This document shows, in pieces, positions 34,471-45,840 of a stretch of 64,000 bases of DNA. The notes under the pieces were generated by a model. The model did no database searches and was not told the origin of the DNA. It saw only the letters and a program-made list of their open reading frames with translations. The stretch is from Cycas panzhihuaensis (Eukaryota; Cycadophyta). The stretch is from contig CM041465.1 of NCBI GenBank assembly GCA_023213395.1, positions 13,764,001-13,828,000 of the forward strand, in the 5' to 3' direction. The number at the start of each line of letters is the position of its first letter. The first letter of the stretch is position 1. Both the position numbers and the translations under genes were made by a program.

Positions 34471-36126
34471 TGGGACAAACCAATAAAAAGATCCTCTTTT
34501 AGGAGGCGAGAGGTAGAAGACTTTTAAATAAAGTTGATTTTATTTTTGCAAAAAAATAGTGCATTTAGAAAAGTAGATGTTTTATTAAAATAAATTTGTC
34601 AATATTGAACATAAAGTAATTAACATTACCACTTGGTCATAATAAATTATATTTAATACATCACTTTGCTATTGAAAAGATATAGACATCTCATTCAATC
34701 TTTTATGTTTAACATTGATTAGAAAATGGAGTAAAATAGACTTATTAACATTAATATTTATAGTTAATAATAAAAAAATATTAAATTTTTGATAAATCAC
34801 ATCATTATTGCAAGTATTAAAGGGTAAATTAAGATGTTTGGTGGACACATAACTATTTTACTTTAATTTTTAATTAATTACATAATACCAATAAATAAAT
34901 TAAAAAAATTACTAAATTAAAATCAAAGAATGAATATTTGCTAGCTTACAATACTAGAATTGATAAATCATATGAAAATTATATGTACCTCAACTTACTT
35001 GGACGTAAATGAAGGCATATATTCAGGTGAGGTTCTACAAATTAAAATGATATCCAAATGGCTTAAGTAGCTAGTCGACACATCCGTATCTAAAATATGA
35101 ATCTGGCACTTCTTTCAAAATTGAATTTGGACTTTGTATGAAAAAGTTATGACCAAAAAAGCACAGGTACCCCTTCTAAGAAGGGAAAAAAAAAAAAAAA
35201 CTAAATAAGGGTTAAGCTCCTTTATGGAATTAGACTGAGGTCATATGGGAGGCTCTTATGACCATGGGGTTGGTAGTTAGGGGGCTTATATATTTAACAT
35301 TATAATTTAGTTTGATTTGATTTTAATAAACTTTAGAAAACTAAAAAATACAAATTAAGGAAATTCTAAGTGGCAGAACTGAAATAGATATTAGACATAT
35401 TATAATTTTGTGAATTGAAAACATAACTTTTAAGATTTTATTTTTATTTTGAGTCTATTGACGTTTTAACCCTAGTAGTTAGTGTTTTACTCCATTTGCT
35501 TTTAATCCTTACAGGTCTTTGATGAATTTATAGGCATCTCCTTTGATCTTGAGCGATTTGGCAACTAATTTCTACAAACTCTTATAGGTCTTTGGTGATT
35601 TTATTCACTCCTGGCACTTTTGCGAGTATGGAATGGCTTTAAGACTATATATATGGTCTCTACATATACATAAAGGCTACATTGATGTTATTTTCCTCTC
35701 TAATGATGGTGTTTGAAAGAATTATGAGGCTTTGGTGCTTTATAATTTATAGTTCAAACTTGCCTCTCTATCTTCAATTGGAGATGAATTAATGTCATTC
35801 TACTTCGACTTATCTAATTTGAGGATGAATCTTGGTAATCTCACAGTGTTCTACTTTGATTTCTCTGGTTTGAGAATGAATCTTGGTGATCTTATGGCAT
35901 TCCACTTTGTTTTCTCTTGTTTGAAGATAAATCTTAGCGATCTTACGTCATTATGCGTGGAGTGATTTCTACAGTTGGATTTTCCTTGGCAGTTGATGGT
36001 GTCTCCAAGATGTTTGTGACAAAATGAGAGTAAGGATACATGATGGCAGTGGTTGACGAATTGGTAACTATTGGGTTCAATGAAATTATATTGATAACCA
36101 AAAATTTTAAGGTTCCCCTTATATTC
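34471..36126 (-). other. Leader of K, part next to gag
   Basis: No coding was recognised. The small open frame 36177-35851 crosses the E2 boundary and is fortuitous. A poly-A run sits at 35187-35202. Ends with tattc (36122-36126), the TSD of E2. Confidence 0.5.
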
Positions 36127-36308
36127 TGTTAGGAGGTAATGTTTTATCATGTAATTAGTATATCTAACACATGTCATAATCTCAGAGGTTGGTTATTCTC
36201 TCAAAACTAACCATTACCAACCTCCTCTTGTATAATTATGAAACATTCTCTTAGTATTGACATTGAGATTTTCTCTCAACCTATCTGTCTCCCAGTCTAA
36301 GATTAACA
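36127..36308 (+). repeat. First LTR of E2
   Basis: 182 bp, TGTTAGGAGGTAATG to ATTAACA. Confidence 0.93.
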
Positions 36309-36320
36309 TGGTATCAGAGC
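36309..36320 (+). other. Primer binding site of E2a
   Basis: Perfect tggtatcagagc abutting the LTR. Confidence 0.92.
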
Positions 36321-36960
36321 AGGTTGCTCTCAACTGCTCTTCTAGAGGAGAATTCTTTTGCCAAAAAAATCCAGTCAAGGGTCTCATGAGGAGACAAGTA
36401 GGAAAGTGTTCCAGTACTATCAAAGGCCATTAATTCTTTAGTGTACAGAACCGTACAGATACCATTTTTTCAAAGTTATCTAATTGAAGCAAAAATTGGT
36501 GGGAAGGTAGATCAAGGCACGCCGAACAATTTTCTCTTCTATGGCAAAGTCATTTGAAGCCGTTTTCTAGGCCAAAAGAAGCTCAAACTAGTCCACACAT
36601 TTTTGAGGGTTTAAGGAGAAAAAACTCTTCAATTTACAAAAATACTCAGGTATTTCCGGTCCTAAATCTTCCGTACAATTAATGCTAAGGGATTTGAACT
36701 AATTTCATGCATTATTTCTGAGTATTTTTCTCAAAATCGTTAAAAATCAAATTTCTGCCCTAGCCGCCCATTTTTCTTCCAGAGCCTATTTCTCTCTTTT
36801 GAAAAATATTTTCATAATTCTGTCTTCAGATCCGAGTAGGTGATCAAAAGACTTACATTTTGAGGTATACTTTGTATCCATCTGTACACCTAGGGTTTTG
36901 TACGAAAATCCATATAGTCATACGGTCAAGCATGTTTTAGTGTTTTTTTGCTTAGTAAAA
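36321..36960 (+). other. Leader of E2a
   Basis: 640 bp, parallel to 38496-39147. It has two GTACAGAnnn units at 36443-36462 and cgtac-type sequence shortly before the ATG. Confidence 0.7.
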
Positions 36961-38324
36961 ATGGCCGCTCCCCTGTTTGGTCTCTCCGAATAAGACAAAC
37001 TCACTGAAACTAATTATCATATTTAGAAAATAAAGGTTGAGACATTACTTAGAGCCTGAAATGCCTGGAACATTACCCTTGGCATTGAAGCTAAACCTAA
37101 TGAAGTGAGTACTGCCCTTCCTAGATGGCTGGAAAGAGATAATGCTGGTGTCATAATTCTCAAATTATCAGTATCAGATTCATTGTTGATCTATGTTGAA
37201 AAATTGACATCAACATTAAGCATATGGAGATGCTTTGAAAATCTATTTGGTCAAAAAAATAAAGCTAGAATATTTGCATTAAAAGAGGATTTGTATAAGT
37301 TGAGTATGAAAGAACATGAGACAGATATTAAATTTATATATAAGATCGCATCAATTAGGAATAGTCTTCTAAATGCAGGAGAAACCATACTTGAGTCTGA
37401 ACTTGTTAAGATGATTGCAAGCAAAGTGTCCAAGGAATTTGATGTCACCATCAACACCATCAAAAATAATAATCAAATTGATGCTATGACCCTTGACAAA
37501 TTGACTGGAATTTTACTCAGATAGGAACAAAGGAATCAGCGGTATGAAGATTTAGTTGAACTTGAAGATGTATTTTTATTCGGATTAAATCTAGGACCAC
37601 GAGGACGAAGTCATATGCATGGAAGAGGAAGAACTCCCAATTTTAGAAACAATACTCATGGTCGACACTTAGATAATAGAGGATGAGGACGAGGTTGTGA
37701 CTCCAAGATGTGTTTTAACAATGGCAGATTTGGACACTTTGCCAGTACCTGCAGAGTATTCGACATATGTTATCATTGTGGGCAAACTAGGCACTATCCC
37801 TATCAGTGCTCTCAAAAGAGGATTGATATTCAGAGAGGGAAAAGACCAATAGGCAACTATAGCAAGGAACAGGTTGAAGAGGATGAAGAAGAAACAATGT
37901 TTATAGCTGCCTTATTAGTAGGTACTAAAAAAACTGACACCTGGTTTGTTGATTTTGGAGCTTCATGCCACATGACAAATCATGAAGACTAGGTTGAATC
38001 CTTGAAACCTTGTAATGTCAATAAGTCAGTAGAGTTGGGTGATAAGTACCCTTTAAAAATTAAAGGAGAAGGTACCATTTCAATTCATGTACAAGGTAAC
38101 ATAAGGAAAATTGGCAATGTATTATTAGTTTAAGATCTAAAAATGAATCTCTTGTTCATTGCACAACTTAGCAAAAAGGGGTTGAGAATGATATTTGATG
38201 AAGATGGTATATGTTCAATATTAGACATGAAAAACAACAGAGAAATCATTGCTAAAGGAATAAGGAGTGATGACTTGTACAAGTTAATCTCAGATCTGGT
38301 AATACTTGATCTGAATCGAAAAAG
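36961..38324 (+). pseudogene. gag and protease of E2a, cut off by the middle LTR
   Basis: From ATG 36961: MAAPLFGLSE, a stop, DKLTETNYHI. The capsid core is open over 37105-37524 (IYVEKLTSTLSIWRCFENLF, then KARIFALKEDLYKL). Knuckles: CFNNGRFGHFASTC (first ligand pair damaged) and a full CX2CX4HX4C in CYHCGQTRHYPYQC (about 37765-37810). Protease: FVDFGASCHMTNH (DSGAS expected). The GAG-pre-integrase opening (NLLFIAQLSKKGLRMIFDE) ends at DLNRKS, where the sequence jumps into an LTR. It is better preserved than the matching part of E2b, with about six stops. Confidence 0.88.
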
Positions 38325-38483
38325 TTAGGAGATAATGTTTTATCATGTAATTAGTATATCTAACACATGTCATAATCTTAAAGGTTTGTTACCAACCTCC
38401 TCTTATATTTATATGAAACATTCTCTCAGTAATGACATCGAGTTTTTCTCTCAACCTATTTATCTCCCAGTCTAAGATTAACA
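38325..38483 (+). repeat. Middle LTR of E2
   Basis: 159 bp. It lacks the first two bases (joined to pol sequence through shared gtta) and about 20 bp in the middle. It is followed by a perfect PBS (38484-38495). Confidence 0.9.
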
Positions 38484-38495
38484 TGGTATCAGAGC
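38484..38495 (+). other. Primer binding site of E2b
   Basis: Perfect tggtatcagagc abutting the middle LTR. Confidence 0.92.
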
Positions 38496-39147
38496 AGGTT
38501 GCTCTCAACTACTCTTCTAAAGGAGAATTCTTTTGCCAAAAATAATCTAGTCAAGGGTCTAAGGAGGAGACAAGTAGGAAAGTATTCCAGTACTGTCAAA
38601 GGCCATTAATTCTCTGGTGTACGAAACTATACAGAACTGTACAGGTGTCATTTTTTCAAAGTTGTTTGATTGAAGCGAAAATTGGTGGGAAGGTAGATCA
38701 AGGCACATTGAACAATTTTCTCTTCTACAGTGAAGTCATTTGAAGCCATTTTCTAGGCCAAAAGAAGCCTAAACCAGTCTGCATGTTTTTTAGGGTTTAA
38801 GGAAAAAAATCTCTTCGATTTGAAAAAAATACTTAGGTATTTCCGGTCCTAAATCTTCCATACGATTAATGCTAAGGGTTTCAAACTGATTTCATGCATT
38901 ATTTCTAAGTATTTTTCTCAAAATCTTTAAAAATCGAATTTCTGCCCTAGCCACCCATTTTTCTTCTGGAGCTTATTTCTCTCTTTTGAAAAATATTTTC
39001 ATAATTCCATCTTCAGATCCAGGTAGGCGATAAAAAAACCTACATTTTGAGGTATACTTTGTATCCATCCGTACACCTAGGGTTTTGTACGGAAATCTAT
39101 ACATTCGTACGGTCAAGCCTATTTCAGTGTTTTTTTGCTTAGTAAAG
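38496..39147 (+). other. Leader of E2b
   Basis: About 650 bp. Three 10-bp units lie at 38619-38648 (gtacgaaact, atacagaact, gtacaggtgt), and gtacgg-type sequence at 39069-39112. Confidence 0.7.
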
Positions 39148-40075
39148 ATGGTCGCTCCCCTCTTTGGTCTCTCCGAATAAGATAAACTCACTGAAACTAA
39201 TTATCATATTTGGAAAATAAAGGTTGAGACATTACTTAGAGCCTAAAATACTTGGAACATTACCCTTGGTGCTGAAGCTAAACCTGACGAAGTGAGTACT
39301 GCCCTTCTTGGATGGCTGGAAAGAGACAATGCTAGTGTCATAATTCTCAAATTGTGAGTATTAGATTCATTGTTGATCTATGTTGAAAAATTGACATCAA
39401 CATTAAGCATATGGAGATGCTTTGAAAATCTGTTTGGTCAAAAAAATAAAGCTAGAATATTTGCATTAAAAGAGGATTTGTATAAGTTGAGTATGAAAGA
39501 ACATGAGACAATTACTGAATTTATATATAAGATCATATCAATTAGGAATAGTCTTCTAAATGCAGGAGAAACCATACTTGAGTCTAAACTTGTTCAGATG
39601 GTTGCAAGCAAAGTGTCCAAGGCATTTGATGTCACCATCAACACCATCACAAATAATAATCAAATTGATGCTATGACCCTTGATGAATTGACTGGAATTT
39701 TACTCAAACAGGAACAAAAGAATCGGCGGTATGAAGATTCAGTTGAACTTGAAGATGCATTTGCATCCAGATTAAATCTGGGACCACGAGGATGAAGTCA
39801 GATGTGTGGAAGAGGAAGAACTCCCAATTTTAGAAACAATACTCGTGGTCGACACTTGGACAATAGAGGATGAGGACAAGGTCGTGACTCCAAGATATGT
39901 TTTAACTGTGATAGATTTGGATACTTTGGCAGTACCTATAGAGTATTCGACATATGTTATCATTGTGGGAAAACTAGGCACTATCCCTATCAATGCTCTT
40001 AAAAGAGGATTGATATTTAGAGAGGGAAAAGACCAATAGGCAACTACAACAAGGAATAGGTTGAAGAGGATGAAG
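39148..40075 (+). pseudogene. gag of E2b, decayed
   Basis: Duplicate of E2a gag: MVAPLFGLSE from ATG 39148, open capsid core 39370-39795, RG-rich linker with two CGA to TGA changes (39793 and about 39868), and the knuckle CYHCGKTRHYPYQC at about 39950-39995. Compared with E2a it lacks about 40 bases between gag and protease (the EETMFIAALLVG segment), so gag and protease are joined by a deletion. Confidence 0.87.
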
Positions 40076-43000
40076 AAGAAACTGACACCTGGTTTATTAA
40101 TTCTGGAGCTTCATGCCATATGACAAATCATGAAGACTAGTTTGAATCCTTGTAACCTTGTAATATCAATAAGTCAGTAGAGTTGGGTGATAACTGCCCT
40201 TTAAAAATCAAAGGAGAAGGTACCATTTCAATTCATGTATAAGGTAACATAAGGAAAATTGGCAATGTATTGTTAGTTCAAGATCTAAAAATGAATCTCT
40301 TGTCTGTTGCACAACTTAGCAAAAAGGGGTTGATAATGATATTTGATGAAGATGGTATATGTTCAATATTAGACATGAAAAATAATGGAGAAATCATTGC
40401 CAAAGGAATAAGGAGTGACGACTTGTATAAGTTAATCTCAGATCTGGTAATACTTGATCTGAATCTAAAAAGTTATACTGATGTAAACTCTGATAATAAA
40501 TTATGGCATTTGAAGTATGGGCATCTTCTAGTAGAAACATTAAGAAAAATGAAAAAATCTAAAATGGTACATGGATTGCCTAATATTTCCTCAGAAAACT
40601 TTGTGTGCAAAGGATGTCAGTTTGGGAAAATTCACAGATTACCATTTAAAGAAAGTAAATGGAGATCATCAAATAAATTAGAGCTAATTCACACAGATTT
40701 ATTAAACCTCTTACACCCCTTTCAATAAGTGGTTGTAGATATTTTATAACCTTTATTGATGATCTCACACAAAAAGTCTGGGTGTATTTTCTTCATAATA
40801 AAATAGAAGTTTTTGAAATTTTTAAAGAGTTCAAAGCTGAAGTGGAACTTGAGTCAGATTCTAAAATAAAATGTATAAGGTCAAATGGGGGAGGAGAATA
40901 TATCACTAATGAATTCTTGTCATACTGCAAAAAGAATGGAATTCAGAGACAGATTACTACACCTTATACTCCATAATCAAATGGAGTTGTAGAAAGAAAA
41001 AACAAAATATTGATGGAAATGGATCGTAGTATGGTTCATGAAAAACAAACTCCAAAAGCTTATTAGGCAAAAGCAGTAAATACAACATGTTATCTTATAA
41101 ACATGTGTCCCACCAAAGCGCTAGACAATGTTACTCCAAAAGAAGCTTGGACAGGTAAGAAACCTGATGTCAGCTCTTTCAAAGTCTTTGGTAGTCATGC
41201 ATATGTGCATATACCAGATAAAAAGAGGGCAAAAGTTGATGCAAAAAGCATAGAATGTATCATGATAGGATATAGCAAGAACTCAAAGGCTTATAAATGT
41301 ATTGATCCCAGAACAAACAGAATATATGTTAGCAGAGACGTAGTGTTTGATGAAGAATTTTCAGGTGGAAAATCACAAATCAGAATTCTTGAAGAAGGAA
41401 CAAAGAATTTTAGTGAAGGAAATATCATGGAAGAACACTCAGATGTCACCACAAAGGAAAATCTACCCAACTTATCTGATAATAATTCTAGTGAAGAAAA
41501 TGATATAATGAAAGAAGCTGAATCCCACTTAGAAGAAAGAGACAACTCAAAAAATAAAAAGAAATTGCCTAAATGGTTCCTCAAGACCATTGAAGAAGGA
41601 GGAAACATTATGGATTATAAAACCAGAGGAAAAAAGCTAAGAGCTCTACTCAGTAGAGTTGAAGATGAACCACAATCCTTTCAAGAAGCCTAGCATCAGT
41701 CACAATGGAGAATAGCAATGGATGAAGAAATGAACTTGATCAATAAAAATCAGACTTGGAATTTGGTTGAACTTCCCCTAGGTAAACCCATAGTCAATTG
41801 CAGATGGGTTTATAAAATTAAAAAAGGAGCAATTAGAAAAATTAAGAAATATAAATCCTAGCTTGTTGCTAATGGATACACTCAAATGGTAGGAACTGAT
41901 TTTGAAGAAACCTTCTTACCAGTAGCCAAGTTGAATACAGTCAGGACAATAATAGCTCTTGCAGCCTTGCTTAACTAGAAAATCTTTCAACTTGATGTAA
42001 AGAGTTCATTCTTAAATGGGGACCTTGAAGAAGATGTATATATGACACAACCAGAAGGATATATAAAGCAAGGTTAAGAACATCTAGTGTACAAGTTAAA
42101 AAAGGCTCTATATGGTCTAAAGCAAGCCCCTAGAGCATGGTATACCAAGCTAGATCAACACTTATGTGCAAATGGTTTTCAACACTGTGGTTCAGATTCT
42201 AGTTTATACTGCAAGAAAATAGGTAATCAAATTATAGTGATTGCTGTATACGTTGATGACTTGATATTAACTGGTAATCATGATGCATCAATCATAGAAA
42301 TAAAGGAGTAGTTACAGAAGAAATTTGAAATAATACATCTTGGTTCCCTTAGCTATTATTTGGGGATAGAAGTGAATCAGCAAAAGGAATACATTTCTGT
42401 CTCACAAAGAAAATATATACGGTATTTACTGAACAAGTTTGGAATGGAACAATGTAATCCATATGCCACTCCCATGGAACTTAATTGTAATTTAGTGGCT
42501 GATGAAAATGAACAAGCTATCGATGTGACTCTATATAGACAATTAATTGGCAATTTAATCTACCTTACAACCACCAGACCTGACATATCATACTCCGTAG
42601 GAATACTTTCAAGATATATGCAAGAACCAAGAATAAGACATTGGAAGATAACTTGGAAAATATTGAGATATCTATGTGGAACAATTGAATTGCAATTGGT
42701 ATACCCCCGAGGAGAATTAGTGGAACTTGTGAGATACTATAATTTAGACTGGGCAGGAGACAAAAGTCAAAGAAAATCAACTAGCAGCTATTGTTTCTTC
42801 CTAGGATCAGCAGTAATATCATGGTGCAATAAAAAACAGTCAATGGTCGCACTCTCATCAACGGAATCAGAATATAAAGCTGTAGTAACAATAACCTGTG
42901 AAGCAATTTGGCTTAGACAACTATTGGTCGACTTGAATCATTCTTAAACCAGTGCAACAACAATATACTGTGACAATCAAAGTACTATCAAGTTGACAAA

Positions 43001-43190
43001 AAATCCAGTGTTTCATGCAAGTACTAAGCATATTGAAATTCATCATCATTTCATTAGAGAAAAAGTACATAACAAGGAAGTTGAGCTAGAATATTGTTCC
43101 ACTGCTGAACAAATTGCGGATTTATTAACTAAGTCATTGAGAAAGAGAAGTTCCAATATTTAAGAGACAAGATAGGTTTAAATAAAACAT
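40076..43190 (+). pseudogene. pol of E2b: protease, integrase, RT, RNase H, decayed
   Basis: Protease FINSGASCHMTN has lost its catalytic aspartate (N for D). Pre-integrase and zinc region are in 40270-40728 (LWHLKYGHL, FVCKGCQFGK, all four ligands visible). A small frameshift at about 40705 follows IHTDL. The second catalytic aspartate is changed (RSNGGGEY at about 40880) and the glutamate is kept (VVERKNK). Post-integrase frame 41103-41693. [26 protein letters not shown], intact YVDDLILTGN (about 42249), frame 42360-42947 through RNase H (LDWAGDKSQRKST), then CDNQSTIKLTKNP and STKHIEIHHHFIREK. Stops are mainly at Q and W codons, plus a frameshift near 43137 in the C-terminal LTKSLxRE motif. 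Confidence 0.92.
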
Positions 43191-43221
43191 TAAGAGAGGG
43201 TGTTAGGAGGTAATGTTTTAT
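43182..43221 (+). other. Inverted repeat enclosing PPT and 3' LTR start of E2
   Basis: Perfect 10-bp arms ataaaacatt (43182-43191) and aatgttttat (43212-43221). The 20-base loop holds aagagaggg and the first 11 LTR bases, exactly as in E1. Confidence 0.85.
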
Positions 43222-43382
43222 CATGTAATTAGTATATCTAACACATGTCATAATCTCAGAGTTTGGTTATTTTCTTAAAACTAACCGTTACCAACCTCCT
43301 CTTGTATTTATATGAAACATTCTCTCAATAATGACATTGAGTTTTTCTCTCAACCTGTCTATCTCCTAGTCTAAGATTAATA
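43201..43382 (+). repeat. Third LTR of E2
   Basis: 182 bp, same length as the first; ends attaata (CA to TA). Confidence 0.92.
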
Positions 43383-43387
43383 TATTC

Positions 43388-43768
<381 letters not shown>

Positions 43769-43780
43769 GCTCTGATACCA
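43769..43780 (-). other. Primer binding site of K
   Basis: Plus strand gctctgatacca, minus strand TGGTATCAGAGC, abutting the LTR. Confidence 0.92.
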
Positions 43781-44313
43781 TGATGGAGAGAGGGTTAATA
43801 CATAACAACATAGGTTATATTAAATAAAATAGAGCATAAATAAATTAACATTTGAATGATTAAATATAATAAAATATAGAACACCAAATACTAAACACCA
43901 AATGTAGATATGTGGAAAATCCCATTAAGGGATAAAAAACCACCTTAAGAATATAAATATATATTAATAAAATGAATATACATTACATGTTTTGATGATG
44001 ATCTCATCCTCTCTCCTATATCTATTTACAAAGTATAGCATTTCCATTATGGAAGGAAAACTTGGTCAGCCTCCTCTTCAGTTCTACATACCATGGTCAT
44101 TTGACCAAAATATTTTACCTTTCTAACTATGGATAATAAACCATCAGATAGGTAGACTGGCCTCTAAGATCAAGGAGGAGACTTTTAAGGAGATAGAAAG
44201 GTTCATTGAAATGAGTAGTTTGTCCTTTCAATGAACTTACATAATTAGGTGAAATATATTAACTTTAATAAAGTGACTTTACAAAAATAATATTATAATA
44301 ACCTTATTCTAAT
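43781..44313 (-). repeat. 5' LTR of K
   Basis: 533 bp, tgatggagagaggg to attctaat on the plus strand. The PBS lies immediately to its left. Confidence 0.9.
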
Positions 44314-44318
44314 AGTAA

Positions 44319-44537
44319 AGTACCAAAGAGTATGCAATAGCCCCAAATTTACCTAGCACACATTCCTCTACTTCCAAAATTCTATAGTAGTCCTATTCAT
44401 GTTTGATTAGAGTGCAAAAATACATACTTTTATAAGAAAATAAAAATATTTTTAAATATAATATATCATTATTATATATTGTTCTAAATTTATTTCAATT
44501 AAATTAAATCTTTACTTTTCCATTTAAATTTGGATCA
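44319..44537 (+). repeat. 5' LTR of gypsy H, second part
   Basis: Continues the LTR after K (caaagagtatgcaatagcccc aligned with the right copy) and ends ggatca before the PBS. Confidence 0.88.
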
Positions 44538-44544
44538 ATAATTT

Positions 44545-44556
44545 TGGTATCAGAGC
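44545..44556 (+). other. Primer binding site of gypsy H
   Basis: Perfect tggtatcagagc, seven bases after the LTR. Confidence 0.9.
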
Positions 44557-44669
44557 TTATTTTCTTAAAACCCTTGGGATTTAGGGATTTTTAAAGAAAA
44601 AAATGTAAAAAAAACCTCTTGTTTTGCTATGCAAAAGATTTTATGAGAACTAGGTTTCATTATTTGTTG

Positions 44670-45840
44670 ACGGGCAAGCCTTTCACTAAACCACATGACA
44701 GAGAGTATAGATAGAAAAGGAAGATGGTTGAGGTAGAGCAAGAGATGAAGAAGAGGTTTATGAAGATAGAGCAAAATTTTGATAGGCTAATTTAGCTTGT
44801 GGTATAGCTAGTTTCTTAATAAGATGCAACTTTGTTAGTAGCCAAAGGTAAGAAGAAGAAAGAAGATGAACTAGTAAAAGAGGAACAAGTAAAGAACCTA
44901 TAGAAGACTAACAAACTCAAAAGGAAGAAGATGACAGTCTATCGATAACAACACATCCATTCAAAGTAGAGGTAAAACTAGAATTAACCATCTATGATAG
45001 AACCCCAAACGCTAAAAAGTTAGATGGTTAGTTGGACTAACTAGAAACTTATTTTTTAATTTATGGGTACAAAACCTAGTAGAAAATTATTTTTGCTAGG
45101 TTAAAATTATCTAAGCATACATTAGTTTGGTGGAATATATACCTTAAATCCTATAATGCGACTAAAATCACATGGCCGTGATTTAAAATCCTCATAAAAA
45201 AGTAATCCTATCCTATTGGGTATGAAAATTGGTAAAGGATTAAATGGCAGTATTACCGATAGAAAAGAATCCAAAATGTCTAAGACTATACAATGGAATT
45301 TCAAAAGTAAGTTGTTGTTTTAATCATCTCTTTACTATTTAAAGACATCATGCTAAAGTATATTTGAGGGCTACACTATCATATTTAGTAGGAACTTCAA
45401 TTGTTTAAGGCTAAATTACTTGATGAATCCAACAAGAAAGTGATTACCACAGAGAAGAGAAACAAGAAGGTTTTTGCTAAGAGGAAAAGGCTTTCACCTC
45501 AAGAAGGTAGCAATAAACCTACCCAAGGAAAGAAGTTTCCAGGAAAACTTAGATAGCAACCAATTGGGGGTTTTGATAAGAATAAGAAAGGTAATACCAC
45601 TCAAATAAAAGTCTCTTGCATGCATTATAAGTAAGCAGGTCATAGCATAGAAGATTATTGGTTCTTACATCTAAAAAAGTGGCCCAAGGACAAGGGAAAA
45701 GATAAAGCCAAAGCTGAAGGTAAAGCTTTACTTAACTCTATAGGTGATGAAGACATTGGCGGCACTGAAGGAGCTAATGAGAAGTTGATGCTTATGGCCA
45801 ATGCAGAGCCTAAAAACAACCATCAATAAGTTGATCTAGA
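44670..45840 (+). pseudogene. gag of gypsy H, decayed
   Basis: Reads MVEVEQEMKKRFMKIEQNF (from 44722), a lysine-rich linker (GKKKKEDELVKEEQ), an eroded capsid domain around 44990-45450, then SNKKVITTEKRNKKVFAKRK and a zinc-knuckle remnant near 45618 (CMHYK, stop, AGHSIEDYWFLH, i.e. CX2C lost one cysteine). KKWPKDKGKDKAKAEGKALL and the acidic DEDIGG follow, a typical nucleocapsid to protease linker. Stops at W and Q sites occur throughout the capsid half. Confidence 0.72.

Larger units (their letters stand above)
36127..43382 (+). mobile_element. Copia E2: three-LTR tandem array with one target-site duplication
   Basis: LTR (36127-36308), partial internal region E2a (36309-38324), LTR (38325-38483), complete internal region E2b (38484-43200), LTR (43201-43382). 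The outer flanks are a perfect duplication, tattc at 36122-36126 and 43383-43387, so the array entered or arose as one insertion. E2 is a relative of E1: same gag-pol layout and the same PPT aagagaggg. Confidence 0.92.
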
